Shown here: positions 45,953 through 54,600 of the stretch, piece after piece
How positions within the stretch are numbered: the stretch's first letter is position 1
Layout of the letters: every line of letters starts with the position of its first letter
From: Desulfobulbaceae bacterium
Lineage (GTDB): Bacteria; Desulfobacterota; Desulfobulbia; Desulfobulbales; Desulfocapsaceae
Length of the DNA stretch: 64,000 bases
Reading direction: 5' to 3'
Assembly (NCBI GenBank): GCA_003249645.1
Contig: QKIH01000033.1
Location: 27,274 to 91,273, forward strand
Position numbers and translations under genes: made by a program
Notes under the pieces: generated by a model
What the model was told of the DNA's origin: nothing
The model's database searches: none
The model's input: the letters and a program-made list of their open reading frames with translations, nothing else

Positions 45953-46969
45953 CTATCCCATCGGGTAAAGTATCTGATTGTGAACCGCGGTACATTTCTG
46001 CAGCACTTCCTCACTCAGAGTCAGATCAGCTGCTGCCAGAGATTCTTCGAGCTGGGCAAGAGAGTTGGCCCCGATAAGGGTTGAAGCGACAAAATCAAAC
46101 TGCTTCGACCAGGCAATAGCCAAGGTTGCCGGAGCAATGCCAAGCTCTTTCGCTATTGCCATATATTGCTCGGTGGAGCGCAATGTCTTTTCATTAACAA
46201 AACGTTTTGCCATCAGCTGCACCCGGTTTTCCGGATGATTTTTATAGGTAGTAAAACGCCCCTGCGGCTCCGCTTCAAGATTATACTTGCCGCTCAATAC
46301 ACCGCCGGCCATCGGAGAATACGGCAGCAGCGAGACCTTCTCGGTGCGGCAGAGCTGGACCATCTCATCGAGAAACCTTCTGTTTAATAGAGAAAAATTG
46401 TTCTGGATCGATTCAAACCGTTTATAGCCCGAATATTCTGCGATGATATTGGACTTGGTGACACCATAGGCCGTATCGTTGGATGTCCCGAGATACCGGA
46501 CTTTGCCGCTTCTTACCAGCTCGTCAAATACCTCCATGGTCTCCTCTTTCGGCACTACCGTATCGGGCCAGTGCATCTGATAGAGATCGATATAGTCAGT
46601 TTTGAGCCGTCTAAGACTTCCTTCGACTGCGGTCATGATGTGGTGACGATCCATAGCGGTCAAACCGTAACGAACCGGCGGCACAAACCAGCCGGAAGCA
46701 GCCCCTGCCACCTTGGTTGCCACAATGACGCTGTCCCGTGGTTTTGTCTTAAGCCACTCACCAACGATTTCTTCCGTAATACCAACGGTCTTTGCCTGAG
46801 GTGGAACCGGATATACTTCTGCAGTATCGAAAAAGTTGATCCCAGCCTCATAGGCATGATCCATAAGGGTGAAAGCCGTTTTCTTATCACAAAATGACCC
46901 AAAGGTCATGGTACCGAGGCAAATCGGGCTCACGCGCAAACCGCTTCTGCCAATATATCGATATTCCAT
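45953..46969 (-). CDS. Aldo/keto reductase
   Basis: A 338-residue AKR of the Tas/YdjG-like type: RYIGRSGLRVSPICLGTMTFG, INFFDTAEVYPVPP (catalytic Asp and Tyr), DSVIVATKV, DYIDLYQMHWPD and the NADPH-binding LIGANSLAQLEESLAAADL. A soluble NADPH-dependent reductase of carbonyl compounds; the natural substrate is unknown. The start is ATG 46969 with GGAGAAATCA in front; the TTG 12 bp upstream lacks one. It precedes leuCD on the same strand by 14 bp. Confidence 0.9.
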   Translation of the reverse strand: MEYRYIGRSGLRVSPICLGTMTFGSFCDKKTAFTLMDHAYEAGINFFDTAEVYPVPPQAKTVGITEEIVGEWLKTKPRDSVIVATKVAGAASGWFVPPVRYGLTAMDRHHIMTAVEGSLRRLKTDYIDLYQMHWPDTVVPKEETMEVFDELVRSGKVRYLGTSNDTAYGVTKSNIIAEYSGYKRFESIQNNFSLLNRRFLDEMVQLCRTEKVSLLPYSPMAGGVLSGKYNLEAEPQGRFTTYKNHPENRVQLMAKRFVNEKTLRSTEQYMAIAKELGIAPATLAIAWSKQFDFVASTLIGANSLAQLEESLAAADLTLSEEVLQKCTAVHNQILYPMG

Positions 46970-47090
46970 TGATTTCTCCAAAGATTCGAATCATTTTTCT
47001 CTTATCTGTTGACGCATCATGCAATTTACTCTAAGCAGAAACATGAAGAGAGCAAATTAAAATCAATAAAACAGTTATTTCGCTGGTGTT

Positions 47091-48281
47091 ATGGAAGACT
47101 TGTATTATTCAGAAAAGCTCAAAACCTACTTCCCGACAAGACTCGATGTCCTGCTCTACGCCCATGACGGCAGAGGGCTCGGCCACGCAAGCCGGGCAAT
47201 AGGCATCGGCATGGCGTTGAGACGATTATATCCTCATTTACGGATACTTTTTGTTACAGGGGCAAATATCAGCCAAACCCTTATCGGCAACGCACCGCTG
47301 GACTGGATCAAATTGCCGTCATACGCCAGCATGGTAGAGAATGGTGTTTCAACCGGTATTGATGGACCGGCAAACTTCTATAAATCAGTGCTGGGCAAAC
47401 ATCGCAGCAGCATGCTCGCCCAGATCGTTCAATCGTTTAAGCCAAAATGTGTGCTCGTTGATCATAATCCCCTTGGAAAGCGTAAAGAACTTGTGGAATC
47501 ATTAAAGCTTTCACAGGAATTTGACACCAAATGGTTCCTCGGATTGCGCGCAGTCATCGGCACCCAGGAGGATTTCTGGTCTGATGCATACGCCGAAATC
47601 TTCCAGCAATATTACTCAGACATTTTTTGGTACGGCGATGCAGCAGTCATAACCGACTCACAGCTGAGTAAAATCAATACCCATTTCAACTGTCAGGCAA
47701 AAGAGATGGGCTATGTCTCAAGATTATATGAGTCGAGAATATTGCAGCCTGCTCAGCAGAAACGGCTTACCGGTCTGGTATCTGTACCCTGGTTCAGCGA
47801 GCACAGCCGGAACTTTCTAACCAATTTCTTCGATGCAGTACGACAAAGAGACAAAGAGGAAGAATGGGTGCTCTATCTTGCCAAAGAGGAAGTAGAGAGG
47901 GTGCAGAATATTTTTGCACCACTGCAAAACTGCAGGATTTATCCGGTGGGAGAACAATACAACCTTGATATTCTGCAGACCAGTCTTGCTCTTGTTTACA
48001 GCGGCTACAACAGCCTGATGGATATACTGGCAGCAGAAATTCCTGCTGTCCTGCTGCAGCGCGACATGAAAGACCAGGAACAGGATATTCATGTAAAACA
48101 GCTCATCGATGCCTGCCCCGGAAGCCTCCTGAAACTTGAAGATGCAACAGCAACTGCCCAATCTATCAATGAGGCGTTAAACAGGCTTTTAGTTACGTCC
48201 GGATCACACTCAGCAATCGATATTCAAGGGAGCCAGAAAACTGCCGAGCACCTTGCCTCACTGTGCGGCTCTTCCGCTTGA
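47091..48281 (+). CDS. Predicted glycosyltransferase (GT28/MurG-like, COG4671 type)
   Basis: A 396-residue protein with a GT-B fold. The N-terminal glycine loop LYAHDGRGLGHASRAIGIGMAL resembles GHxxRA motifs of MurG-like enzymes, and the C-terminal half has LALVYSGYNSLMDILAAEIPAVLLQRDMKDQEQ, like the nucleotide-sugar site. It probably transfers a sugar to an unknown acceptor. The ATG at 47091 is preceded by GCTGGTGTT, a weak site. It is followed 30 bp later by an AraC-type regulator. Confidence 0.75.
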   Translation: MEDLYYSEKLKTYFPTRLDVLLYAHDGRGLGHASRAIGIGMALRRLYPHLRILFVTGANISQTLIGNAPLDWIKLPSYASMVENGVSTGIDGPANFYKSVLGKHRSSMLAQIVQSFKPKCVLVDHNPLGKRKELVESLKLSQEFDTKWFLGLRAVIGTQEDFWSDAYAEIFQQYYSDIFWYGDAAVITDSQLSKINTHFNCQAKEMGYVSRLYESRILQPAQQKRLTGLVSVPWFSEHSRNFLTNFFDAVRQRDKEEEWVLYLAKEEVERVQNIFAPLQNCRIYPVGEQYNLDILQTSLALVYSGYNSLMDILAAEIPAVLLQRDMKDQEQDIHVKQLIDACPGSLLKLEDATATAQSINEALNRLLVTSGSHSAIDIQGSQKTAEHLASLCGSSA

Positions 48282-48311
48282 GGTGCAGAGCAAAACACAT
48301 CTCAAGATAAG

Positions 48312-49115
48312 ATGGAACGATTCTTCAAAGACCCAAAAATTCCATATGCCGAATTCAGATACAGCATACGCAGCAGCAAGGTATTCAAACCCCATCTGCA
48401 CGAAAGGCTGAGTATCGGGGCGGTCGATCAGGGACAAGTGAGATTTCATATTGCCGGTGAAGATTATATTCTTAAACCAGGGTCTCTTGCCCTCATTAAC
48501 CCGGATGCTATACACAGCTGTAATGCTGACCCGCAAAAAGCAAGAAGCTACTATATGCTGTACCTCGATGGCAGTTACTGTTTCAAGATTCAGCAGGCTC
48601 TCTGGCAATCTGAAAGCTTTCAAAAAATGCAGTTCCCCCTGCTTCACGACCAAATACTTTACCAAAACTACATTGCAGCAATGGATCATCTGCTTGATCC
48701 TGAAATGGACACACTGGGCAAGGAACAGATCCTGGCTGACCTTACCGGCAAGATTTTTCTCCATGCCTGTTCAAAAACAGAAAACAACGATCCCGTCTCA
48801 GATCATCTTGAGAACTTCAAGAGTCTGCTCGGCAGCGATCTGGAAAGTGATATTACACTTGATCAGCTTGCCTGCAAACTTGCAGCCAATCCTTTCACCC
48901 TGCTAAGGCAATTCAAGTCGACATTTGGTGTTACCCCCCATGCATATCGACTGAACTGCCGCCTCGAAAAGGCGCGCACCCTCCTTCAACAAGGAATGGA
49001 TATCGGCGATACAGCGCTGCTGTGCGGTTTTTTCGACCAGAGCCATTTCCATAAAGCGTTCAAAGCGGCAACTACCGTGACGCCGAAAGAATACCAGGTC
49101 AATTTTTTACAATAA
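48312..49115 (+). CDS. AraC-family transcriptional regulator
   Basis: A 267-residue regulator. The N-terminal half is an AraC-type cupin ligand domain (HLHERLSIGAVDQGQVRFHIAGEDYILKPGSLALINPDAIH) and the C-terminal 100 residues have the two AraC helix-turn-helix motifs (ITLDQLACKLAANPFTLLRQFKSTFGVTPHAYRL and IGDTALLCGFFDQSHFHKAFKAATTVTPKEY). The neighbouring LysE exporter gene is a common partner and its likely target, so the ligand may be an amino acid. Confidence 0.92.
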   Translation: MERFFKDPKIPYAEFRYSIRSSKVFKPHLHERLSIGAVDQGQVRFHIAGEDYILKPGSLALINPDAIHSCNADPQKARSYYMLYLDGSYCFKIQQALWQSESFQKMQFPLLHDQILYQNYIAAMDHLLDPEMDTLGKEQILADLTGKIFLHACSKTENNDPVSDHLENFKSLLGSDLESDITLDQLACKLAANPFTLLRQFKSTFGVTPHAYRLNCRLEKARTLLQQGMDIGDTALLCGFFDQSHFHKAFKAATTVTPKEYQVNFLQ

Positions 49116-49171
49116 TTGTTCACGGAAAAAATATAGGGTGACTCCACAATACCTAAAAAAGGAGTCATTCT

Positions 49172-49774
49172 ATGGAATTTTTACTTGTGGCATCAGCCCA
49201 TTTTCTTGCCCTTCTCAGCCCCGGGCCTGATTTTTTTCTCATTGGTCAGACGGCCTTGAATCACCATTTTCGATCAGCTCTTGCCCTGGTATGCGGCATC
49301 GCTCTTGCCAATGCAATTTATCTTGCCATTGCCATCTCAGGGACAGAACTCTTCAGGCAGTCAGAAAACATTTTTACTGTCTTGCAATATCTCGGCGGCG
49401 GATACCTTGTATATCTTGGCATCATGCTGTTAAAGGCTCCGAAACGACTGACGCTGATCGAATCAGAACAAACAGGTAACAGACTGCAGCACAGCTTCTT
49501 CATCCAAGGATTTTTAAGCGGTGTACTCAATCCGAAAAACATGATTTTTTATCTGTCGATCTTCACTGTTATGGTCTCTGAAACAACTGCTTTCGGCATA
49601 CGAATGCTCTACGGTTTCTGGATGTTTTTTCTTGTTTTCTCATGGGATCTTTTTGTCGCCAAACTCATAGGACATAAACGGGTAAAGAAACATTTAGGCC
49701 GATCGGTCTTTTATATCGAAAAAATATCCGGCCTTGTTCTGGCCGGATTCGGGATCGGTCTGACCCTGAACTGA
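49172..49774 (+). CDS. LysE/RhtB-family amino-acid exporter
   Basis: A 200-residue inner-membrane protein with six helices. It starts with the family motif FLLVASAHFLALLSPGPDFFLIGQTAL, and has GGGYLVYLGIMLLKAP and a conserved FLSGVLNPKNMIFYLSIF. It exports an amino acid or homoserine-lactone-like metabolite. The ATG is preceded by AAAAAAGGAGTCATTCT. The divergent gene is the AraC regulator on the same strand, 56 bp upstream. Confidence 0.9.
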   Translation: MEFLLVASAHFLALLSPGPDFFLIGQTALNHHFRSALALVCGIALANAIYLAIAISGTELFRQSENIFTVLQYLGGGYLVYLGIMLLKAPKRLTLIESEQTGNRLQHSFFIQGFLSGVLNPKNMIFYLSIFTVMVSETTAFGIRMLYGFWMFFLVFSWDLFVAKLIGHKRVKKHLGRSVFYIEKISGLVLAGFGIGLTLN

Positions 49775-49775
49775 T

Positions 49776-49805
49776 ACGGCAGAAGAGAGGGTTCTCATCT
49801 GCCGT
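49776..49805. terminator. Hairpin between the LysE-type gene and the convergent vWA gene
   Basis: ACGGCAGA (49776-49783) pairs with TCTGCCGT (49798-49805); GAG/CTC can extend it inside. There is no close T-tract on either strand, so efficiency is uncertain. Confidence 0.5.
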
Positions 49806-49813
49806 AGAGCAGA

Positions 49814-51511
49814 TTATTTTTTCTGTTGTGACAGCAGGCTGCTCATCTCAACCATACGCTGTAATTCTGCTCGGTAGCCTTCAGGATCAGTTCCTTTGGA
49901 TTGTCTGATCATATCAAGACAACGTGTGTAGTCAAAATCTCCAGTATATGAGGAATCTTTCAACAGCATGCCGAAACCTGCTACTGCTGCTGCAAAGGTA
50001 AAATCGCCGCTTGCTTTTTCCTTTCCGTCATAAACAGCAGATACTGAGTGAACCTGTTGTGATGTCTGCTGGCCCACCGGCTTGTAACGCAATTTTACCG
50101 TAAGCAGTTCCTGCTTATCTGATTTTTCACCCTTAACAGACTGGTATTTCAGCTTATCCACTTCGGGAACATCAGGGTGTCCTGCAGGGATAATTTCATA
50201 CAAGGCAACGACCTTATGGCCAGCCCCCATTTCACCAGCATCTTTTGTATCATCCTTGAAATCTTCATCGGCAAGCATTCTGTTCTCATAACCGATCAGT
50301 CGATAAGCACCAACTGCTGCCGGGTTGAACTCGACCTGTATTTTAACATCGTTGGCTACAGCATAAAGCGTACCGCTCATCTCTTTCACCAACACCTTAT
50401 TTGCCTCTAGAAGAGAATCGATATAGGCATAGTTTCCGTTTCCTTTATCGGCCAGAATCTCCATGGTGTCGTCATGATAATTGCCCATGCCAAAGCCAAG
50501 AACCGTGAGATATATTCCCGATTCTTTTTTTTCATCAATCAGTTGCTGCAGCTCATCGCGGCTGGTCACCCCGACATTGAAGTCACCGTCAGAGGCGAGA
50601 ATTACACGGTTATTGCCACCAGGCATATAGACCTGTTCTGCCAGTTTATAGGCTGTAACGATTCCCTGTGAGGCATGGGTCGATCCTCCCGATGTGAGAC
50701 CGTCAATGGCTTTCTCTATTTTCTCTTTTTCATCGGCAGCAGTCGGAGCCAGCACCACCCGGTCCGAACCTGCATAGGCAACAATTGATACACGGTCGGT
50801 TTTGCCAAGTTTGGACACCAGCAGTTTCATCGACTCTTTCAGCAAGGGAAGTTTATTGTCTGCCTGCATCGAGCCAGAAACATCCACCAGAAAGACCAGA
50901 TTCGAAGGGGGCAGGGCCTCCTTGGCCAGTTCTTTCGCCTTAACGCCGATCCTCGCCAGCAGATACTCTTTATGATACGGGCTCTTGCCCACCTCAACCG
51001 ATACTTTTACCGGATCAGCACCTTTTGGTTCCGGCAGGTCATAAGAAAAATAATTGATCATTTCTTCAATTCTCACTGCACCTGTCGGCGGCAGAGAATT
51101 TTCTGTAATAAAACGTCTGATATTGGCATACGATGCGGTATCAACATCAATGGAAAAGGTTGAGAGTGAATCGTTAAGACAATTCACGTAGCCGTTTTCC
51201 TGATCAGCATTATATGACTCACGATTAAACGGCTGCTGCAAGATAAAACCCTGCTCCACTTCCATCGGCGGTGGTGCGATATTCATCATAGCAGCAGGAG
51301 ATGCCATTTTCTCCATTTTCATGGCCTCTGTTTTCTGAGGCCTGCTGCTCGCATCTTGTGCAAGCATTGGCTCAGGCAGCACCTCAGCTATAGCAGTCTG
51401 TTCTTTTCCGTCCTTACTTCCTGCCCGATCCTGCTCCGGTTTCTCGGTATAACTGCATGCTGAAACAGAGAGAATCATTGCCAGGGCCACACTGCTTATA
51501 ATCTTTTTCAT
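49814..51511 (-). CDS. YfbK-like von Willebrand factor A lipoprotein
   Basis: A 565-residue lipoprotein (lipobox SVSAC). It has the YfbK-type layout: an N-terminal segment (YADIENFSTFSIDVDTASY-like, here CLNDSLSTFSIDVDTASYAN), VRIEEMINYFSYDLPEP, then a vWA domain with intact MIDAS (FLVDVSGSMQADNKLPLLKES, DRVSIVAYAGS, GSTHASQGI, ASDGDFNVG), and a DUF3520 C-terminus. It binds a divalent metal and, probably, a protein partner in the envelope. The start is ATG 51511, preceded by GGAGGAAAAGA; the ATG at 51526 has none. It is divergent from a sigma/anti-sigma pair, a recurring arrangement. Confidence 0.9.
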   Translation of the reverse strand: MKKIISSVALAMILSVSACSYTEKPEQDRAGSKDGKEQTAIAEVLPEPMLAQDASSRPQKTEAMKMEKMASPAAMMNIAPPPMEVEQGFILQQPFNRESYNADQENGYVNCLNDSLSTFSIDVDTASYANIRRFITENSLPPTGAVRIEEMINYFSYDLPEPKGADPVKVSVEVGKSPYHKEYLLARIGVKAKELAKEALPPSNLVFLVDVSGSMQADNKLPLLKESMKLLVSKLGKTDRVSIVAYAGSDRVVLAPTAADEKEKIEKAIDGLTSGGSTHASQGIVTAYKLAEQVYMPGGNNRVILASDGDFNVGVTSRDELQQLIDEKKESGIYLTVLGFGMGNYHDDTMEILADKGNGNYAYIDSLLEANKVLVKEMSGTLYAVANDVKIQVEFNPAAVGAYRLIGYENRMLADEDFKDDTKDAGEMGAGHKVVALYEIIPAGHPDVPEVDKLKYQSVKGEKSDKQELLTVKLRYKPVGQQTSQQVHSVSAVYDGKEKASGDFTFAAAVAGFGMLLKDSSYTGDFDYTRCLDMIRQSKGTDPEGYRAELQRMVEMSSLLSQQKK

Positions 51512-51580
51512 CTTCTTTTCCTCCATTTTGGGTTTTGATATAAACTCGTTGATAGAAGGTTTGACGGAAGGAGCAGATTA

Positions 51581-51634
51581 ATGTGTCGCTCTTTTGCTGA
51601 TTTTTTTTTCTTTGTCTGCTATCAATATCGTTAA
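51581..51634 (+). CDS. Possible 17-residue leader peptide before the sigma-factor gene
   Basis: AAGGAGCAGATTA precedes ATG at 51581, which opens MCRSFADFFFFVCYQYR and stops at 51634. The ribosome-binding site is strong, and the peptide is rich in Phe (5 of 17). It ends 35 bp before the sigma-factor ATG. It could be a leader or chance. Confidence 0.3.
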   Translation: MCRSFADFFFFVCYQYR

Positions 51635-51669
51635 CTCACTAACCATCCTCAACTTTTTACAGACATAAA

Positions 51670-52482
51670 ATGGATCAGTATCTGTTGAAAAAAATGGCCC
51701 TAGCCAACTGGCAGCTGGTTAACAGACTGGCTGCCAGACGTTTTCAGCAGCAGGAAACAGCAGAAGAGGCAGCCCTTTATGTCCTTGAAACGCTCTCTCA
51801 GGACAACTGGAAACGCCTTCAGGATTTCTCAGGCAAATCTAAATTCACCACCTATTTCACAACAGTCGTATACCGGCTGCTTGAAGACTATTCACGCAAA
51901 CGCTTCGGCAGGGTTTCCCCCCCGCAATGGATCAAGCGCCTAGGCTCTTTCTGGATCACGCTCTACAGACTTCTCTGCCTTGAACGTTTTCCATTCAGTG
52001 ATGCAATCCACATCGCAGAAAGCAGACTGCCGTCACTCTCTTCTTCAACTCTGGAGGAAATGGCAGAAGAAATTCTCGGTCGGGTTATCAACTGCGGTGA
52101 AAAACATCTAGAACAAAATGATAATTACACAGAGATTTCTTCTGATGAAACACCATTTACCAAAACCTCTCAATCTGAAGAAGAGGTCATTCAGCAGATT
52201 CTTTGCCATCTCTTTTTTGGTGACACCATTAGCGGAAAAGAAAAAGAGGCATTCGAGAAAATTTTTACAGTCAAACTCAAGCTCCAGCCGGCTGAGCAGC
52301 TTTTGCTAAAACTTTGTTACCGCGACGGCCTCTCACAGGTGGAAGCCGGTAAAGTTGTCGGTCTGAACAGATTTCAGATAAACGGGCGAATAAGACGTAT
52401 CCTTGCTAAAATAAAAGAAGCCTTCACTGAATCAGGACTGGCCGATGAACTGCAGCTTATTCTCTCTCATAAAGACACATAG
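51670..52482 (+). CDS. Sigma-70-family (ECF-like) RNA polymerase sigma factor
   Basis: A 270-residue protein. Residues about 15-80 resemble sigma region 2 (FQQQETAEEAALYVLETLSQDNWKRL, KFTTYFTTVVYRLLEDYSRKRFG), and about 205-265 form region 4 (LQPAEQLLLKLCYRDGLSQVEAGKVVGLNRFQINGRIRRILAKIKEAF). The linker is longer than in usual ECF factors. It is followed by an anti-sigma-like gene and lies opposite the YfbK-like vWA gene, so it may direct their transcription. ATG 51670 has only a weak ribosome-binding site. Confidence 0.78.
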   Translation: MDQYLLKKMALANWQLVNRLAARRFQQQETAEEAALYVLETLSQDNWKRLQDFSGKSKFTTYFTTVVYRLLEDYSRKRFGRVSPPQWIKRLGSFWITLYRLLCLERFPFSDAIHIAESRLPSLSSSTLEEMAEEILGRVINCGEKHLEQNDNYTEISSDETPFTKTSQSEEEVIQQILCHLFFGDTISGKEKEAFEKIFTVKLKLQPAEQLLLKLCYRDGLSQVEAGKVVGLNRFQINGRIRRILAKIKEAFTESGLADELQLILSHKDT

Positions 52483-52507
52483 ACCAATCTTTGCCGTCTA
52501 AACAGAT

Positions 52508-53332
52508 ATGAAACAGGATAACAACCACAATCAGAACCCGCACCCAGACGAAGACCTTCGCCTGGCAACGCTTGGCGTCCACTTATCTGAAACATCGGCA
52601 GGTTCAGCCTGCCCCGATGAACAGGAGATGGCGCGCATGGTTGATCAGGCAACGATCGACGACCCTCAGTTTGCCCATTTTTTTAAGCATCTGAATGAAT
52701 GTGAAGACTGTTATCATGCCTGGTTAAGCCTTACAAGCATACAAAAAGAAGGCTTTACTGAAAAAACATTGAAACATCTTAAAAAGCCTCGATCACTTTC
52801 AATAATGGGCTCAGCTCTTGCGGTGGCGGCAACCGTCTTAATCGTCTTTCAACTGCCGTCAAAAGATCAGCTGCACAAACAAATAAGCGCTCCGCAGGCA
52901 GAAACGCAGCAGTATGAAATGATGCAGGAAAGCCAGATGAGCGATAATGCTTTTCAACCTGAAGAGAAGCCGCTACCTGTGCCTGCTCAAAAGGCTGCCC
53001 CGGCCGCAATATCAGAGCTGACCAGACAAGCTGCTGAAAGCGAAACCCGTATTGAACTCAAAAAAGAAAATACGATGCAGCAATCTGCTCAACCCGTTGA
53101 AGCAGATTCAGCTGGTGCATTTAACACCTTACAAAGTGAAATTCGTCAATTTTGCGAGCAATCATTCTTTGATGAAAAGAAAAAATCTCAATTACTCGAA
53201 ATGACCGACAAACTTTTGCAAAACGAGCAGGACATCACAGAACTTAAAGTAATTAAAGATATTTTTTCAAAAATGACCGAGGCAACAAAACCACAGTCTT
53301 GTGAACAGATGCAGGCTTATTTGAAAAAATAA
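52508..53332 (+). CDS. Putative membrane anti-sigma factor
   Basis: A 274-residue protein. The N-terminal part holds a zinc-binding anti-sigma motif HLNECEDC (HxxxCxxC, about 63-70). A membrane helix (SIMGSALAVAATVLIVFQLP, about 99-118) leads to a periplasmic, Gln/Glu-rich low-complexity segment and a C-terminal helical region with one more cysteine pair. It starts 25 bp after the sigma gene. It would hold the sigma factor inactive at the membrane until an envelope signal arrives. Confidence 0.8.
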   Translation: MKQDNNHNQNPHPDEDLRLATLGVHLSETSAGSACPDEQEMARMVDQATIDDPQFAHFFKHLNECEDCYHAWLSLTSIQKEGFTEKTLKHLKKPRSLSIMGSALAVAATVLIVFQLPSKDQLHKQISAPQAETQQYEMMQESQMSDNAFQPEEKPLPVPAQKAAPAAISELTRQAAESETRIELKKENTMQQSAQPVEADSAGAFNTLQSEIRQFCEQSFFDEKKKSQLLEMTDKLLQNEQDITELKVIKDIFSKMTEATKPQSCEQMQAYLKK

Positions 53333-53420
53333 CTTTTTCAGGTGTGGGTACTCACTCTATGATACCCCATCCCTGATATTCTCATGACATACACTTTATT
53401 GAAGCCAAAAGGAGAATGTC

Positions 53421-53654
53421 ATGAGAAATTCATCAAGAGTAATACATCATCCCTGTTATTCTGCTGTTACAAGCCAGTCCCTGCTCGCAAGGACCATCTC
53501 AATCTGCAAAAAGAGACTTGCCAGTTTGATAGAAGACTTGATCACTGCCCGCAAAGAACTCGTCGAACTGGTTGCCACTATTCTTTTTGCCGGTTCACTC
53601 TTTCTGGGCGGAGCATATCTGTTCCTGAGCCAGCTGGCTCAACATGGCTGGTAA
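53421..53654 (+). CDS. Small single-pass membrane protein of unknown function
   Basis: A 77-residue protein with a basic soluble N-terminus (RTISICKKRLASLIEDLITARKELVEL) and a C-terminal membrane helix (VATILFAGSLFLGGAYLFL, about 52-70). ATG 53421 is preceded by AAAAGGAGAATGTC, a strong ribosome-binding site, which supports it over the longer frame from 53384 that has none. It lies 88 bp behind the anti-sigma-like gene and may belong to the same unit. Confidence 0.6.
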   Translation: MRNSSRVIHHPCYSAVTSQSLLARTISICKKRLASLIEDLITARKELVELVATILFAGSLFLGGAYLFLSQLAQHGW

Positions 53655-53666
53655 AAGACTACAAGC

Positions 53667-54377
53667 TTATTCCATTTCCTGAAGGGCTTCGTCGAGCAGG
53701 ATCTTCCAGAGCCGCATTCTGGTTTCTTCATCGACGTTATTGAACCTGGCAGCAAAAAAAGAACCGCCTTCACTTCTTACGGTTGTCGCATCAAATTCAA
53801 AAAGTTCTTTTTGCTCATCCTGGACGCTGAAGGAGATCGAGAATTTAACTTCGGAACCGATTTCAGGTATAAAAGAGGCATGTTCAACGGCTATACCGCT
53901 GGTAGAGATATTAAAGATATCACCATCCCCCTGACGGTCACCGGAGACAAACTCAACGGGCGTGTGGTACAGATAAATCCGAATACCATCTCGCTTCTGA
54001 TAATTCGCCAGCTTCTCTTCCGCCTCTTCCATGCTTTCAGCCACCACAGGGTGATAACCCTGGACTCTGTTGACATAATTTCCAAGCTGCGTTTCAGACA
54101 ACCGGCTTGTATCCATAACTCTTACGATGTGACCCGCATTGCTGCTTGCCAGATAGTGAGATATTTTCTGAAAGGTCGGAATAGAATTGAGCACAATGAC
54201 ATCGGCATCAAGATAGTCACAGATAACATCGAATCCCGGCTTCAGATCAGCAACACTGAATCTGATATCGGTATAAAGATCTGAAAGCATTTTCTTTGAA
54301 ATCTTGCCGGCAAAAACTATCACCAGCCTGTTATCTGCAATACTGACATTGACTTTGGTTTTCTTCTTTCCTGCCAT
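53667..54377 (-). CDS. PilZ-domain protein
   Basis: A 236-residue cytoplasmic protein. The N-terminal half (LVIVFAGKISKKMLSDLYTDIRF, VICDYLDADVIVLNSIPTFQKISHYLASSNAGHIVRVMD) resembles a STAS-like or YajQ-like fold without a clear family; the C-terminal half is a PilZ domain (RIYLYHTPVEFVSGD, IFNISTSGIAVEHASFIPEIGSEVKFSISF), with NISTSG in place of D/NxSxxG. A c-di-GMP effector is likely. Its 3' end meets the small membrane protein gene. Confidence 0.72.
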   Translation of the reverse strand: MAGKKKTKVNVSIADNRLVIVFAGKISKKMLSDLYTDIRFSVADLKPGFDVICDYLDADVIVLNSIPTFQKISHYLASSNAGHIVRVMDTSRLSETQLGNYVNRVQGYHPVVAESMEEAEEKLANYQKRDGIRIYLYHTPVEFVSGDRQGDGDIFNISTSGIAVEHASFIPEIGSEVKFSISFSVQDEQKELFEFDATTVRSEGGSFFAARFNNVDEETRMRLWKILLDEALQEME

Positions 54378-54548
54378 ATTTCGATAATGAGCTCATAGGA
54401 TAAAAACTACTTAAGGGTAATGACACTCCTGAAGTATATCACCAGAGCTATACAGGTAGAAATTATTTTTTATTTTTTCTCCATTACAAACTTAACCAAT
54501 TGTAATAAAACGGTTAAATTGGGAAATAAAAGGAAGGCAAAGGGGAAT

Positions 54549-54589
54549 AAAAACTGTTCGGCTGTCGTCATTTTCAGACGACAGCCGAA
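54549..54589 (-). terminator. Terminator of aspS
   Basis: On the minus strand TTCGGCTGTCGTC and GACGACAGCCGAA form a 13-bp stem around a 7-nt loop, followed after 3 nt by TTTTT. It starts 12 bp after the aspS stop. Confidence 0.92.
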
Positions 54590-54600
54590 GTGGGAAGAGA

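Noticed and set aside
53384..53743. 119-codon plus-strand frame
   Set aside because: Overlaps the small membrane protein gene in another frame and the PilZ gene on the other strand; no ribosome-binding site.
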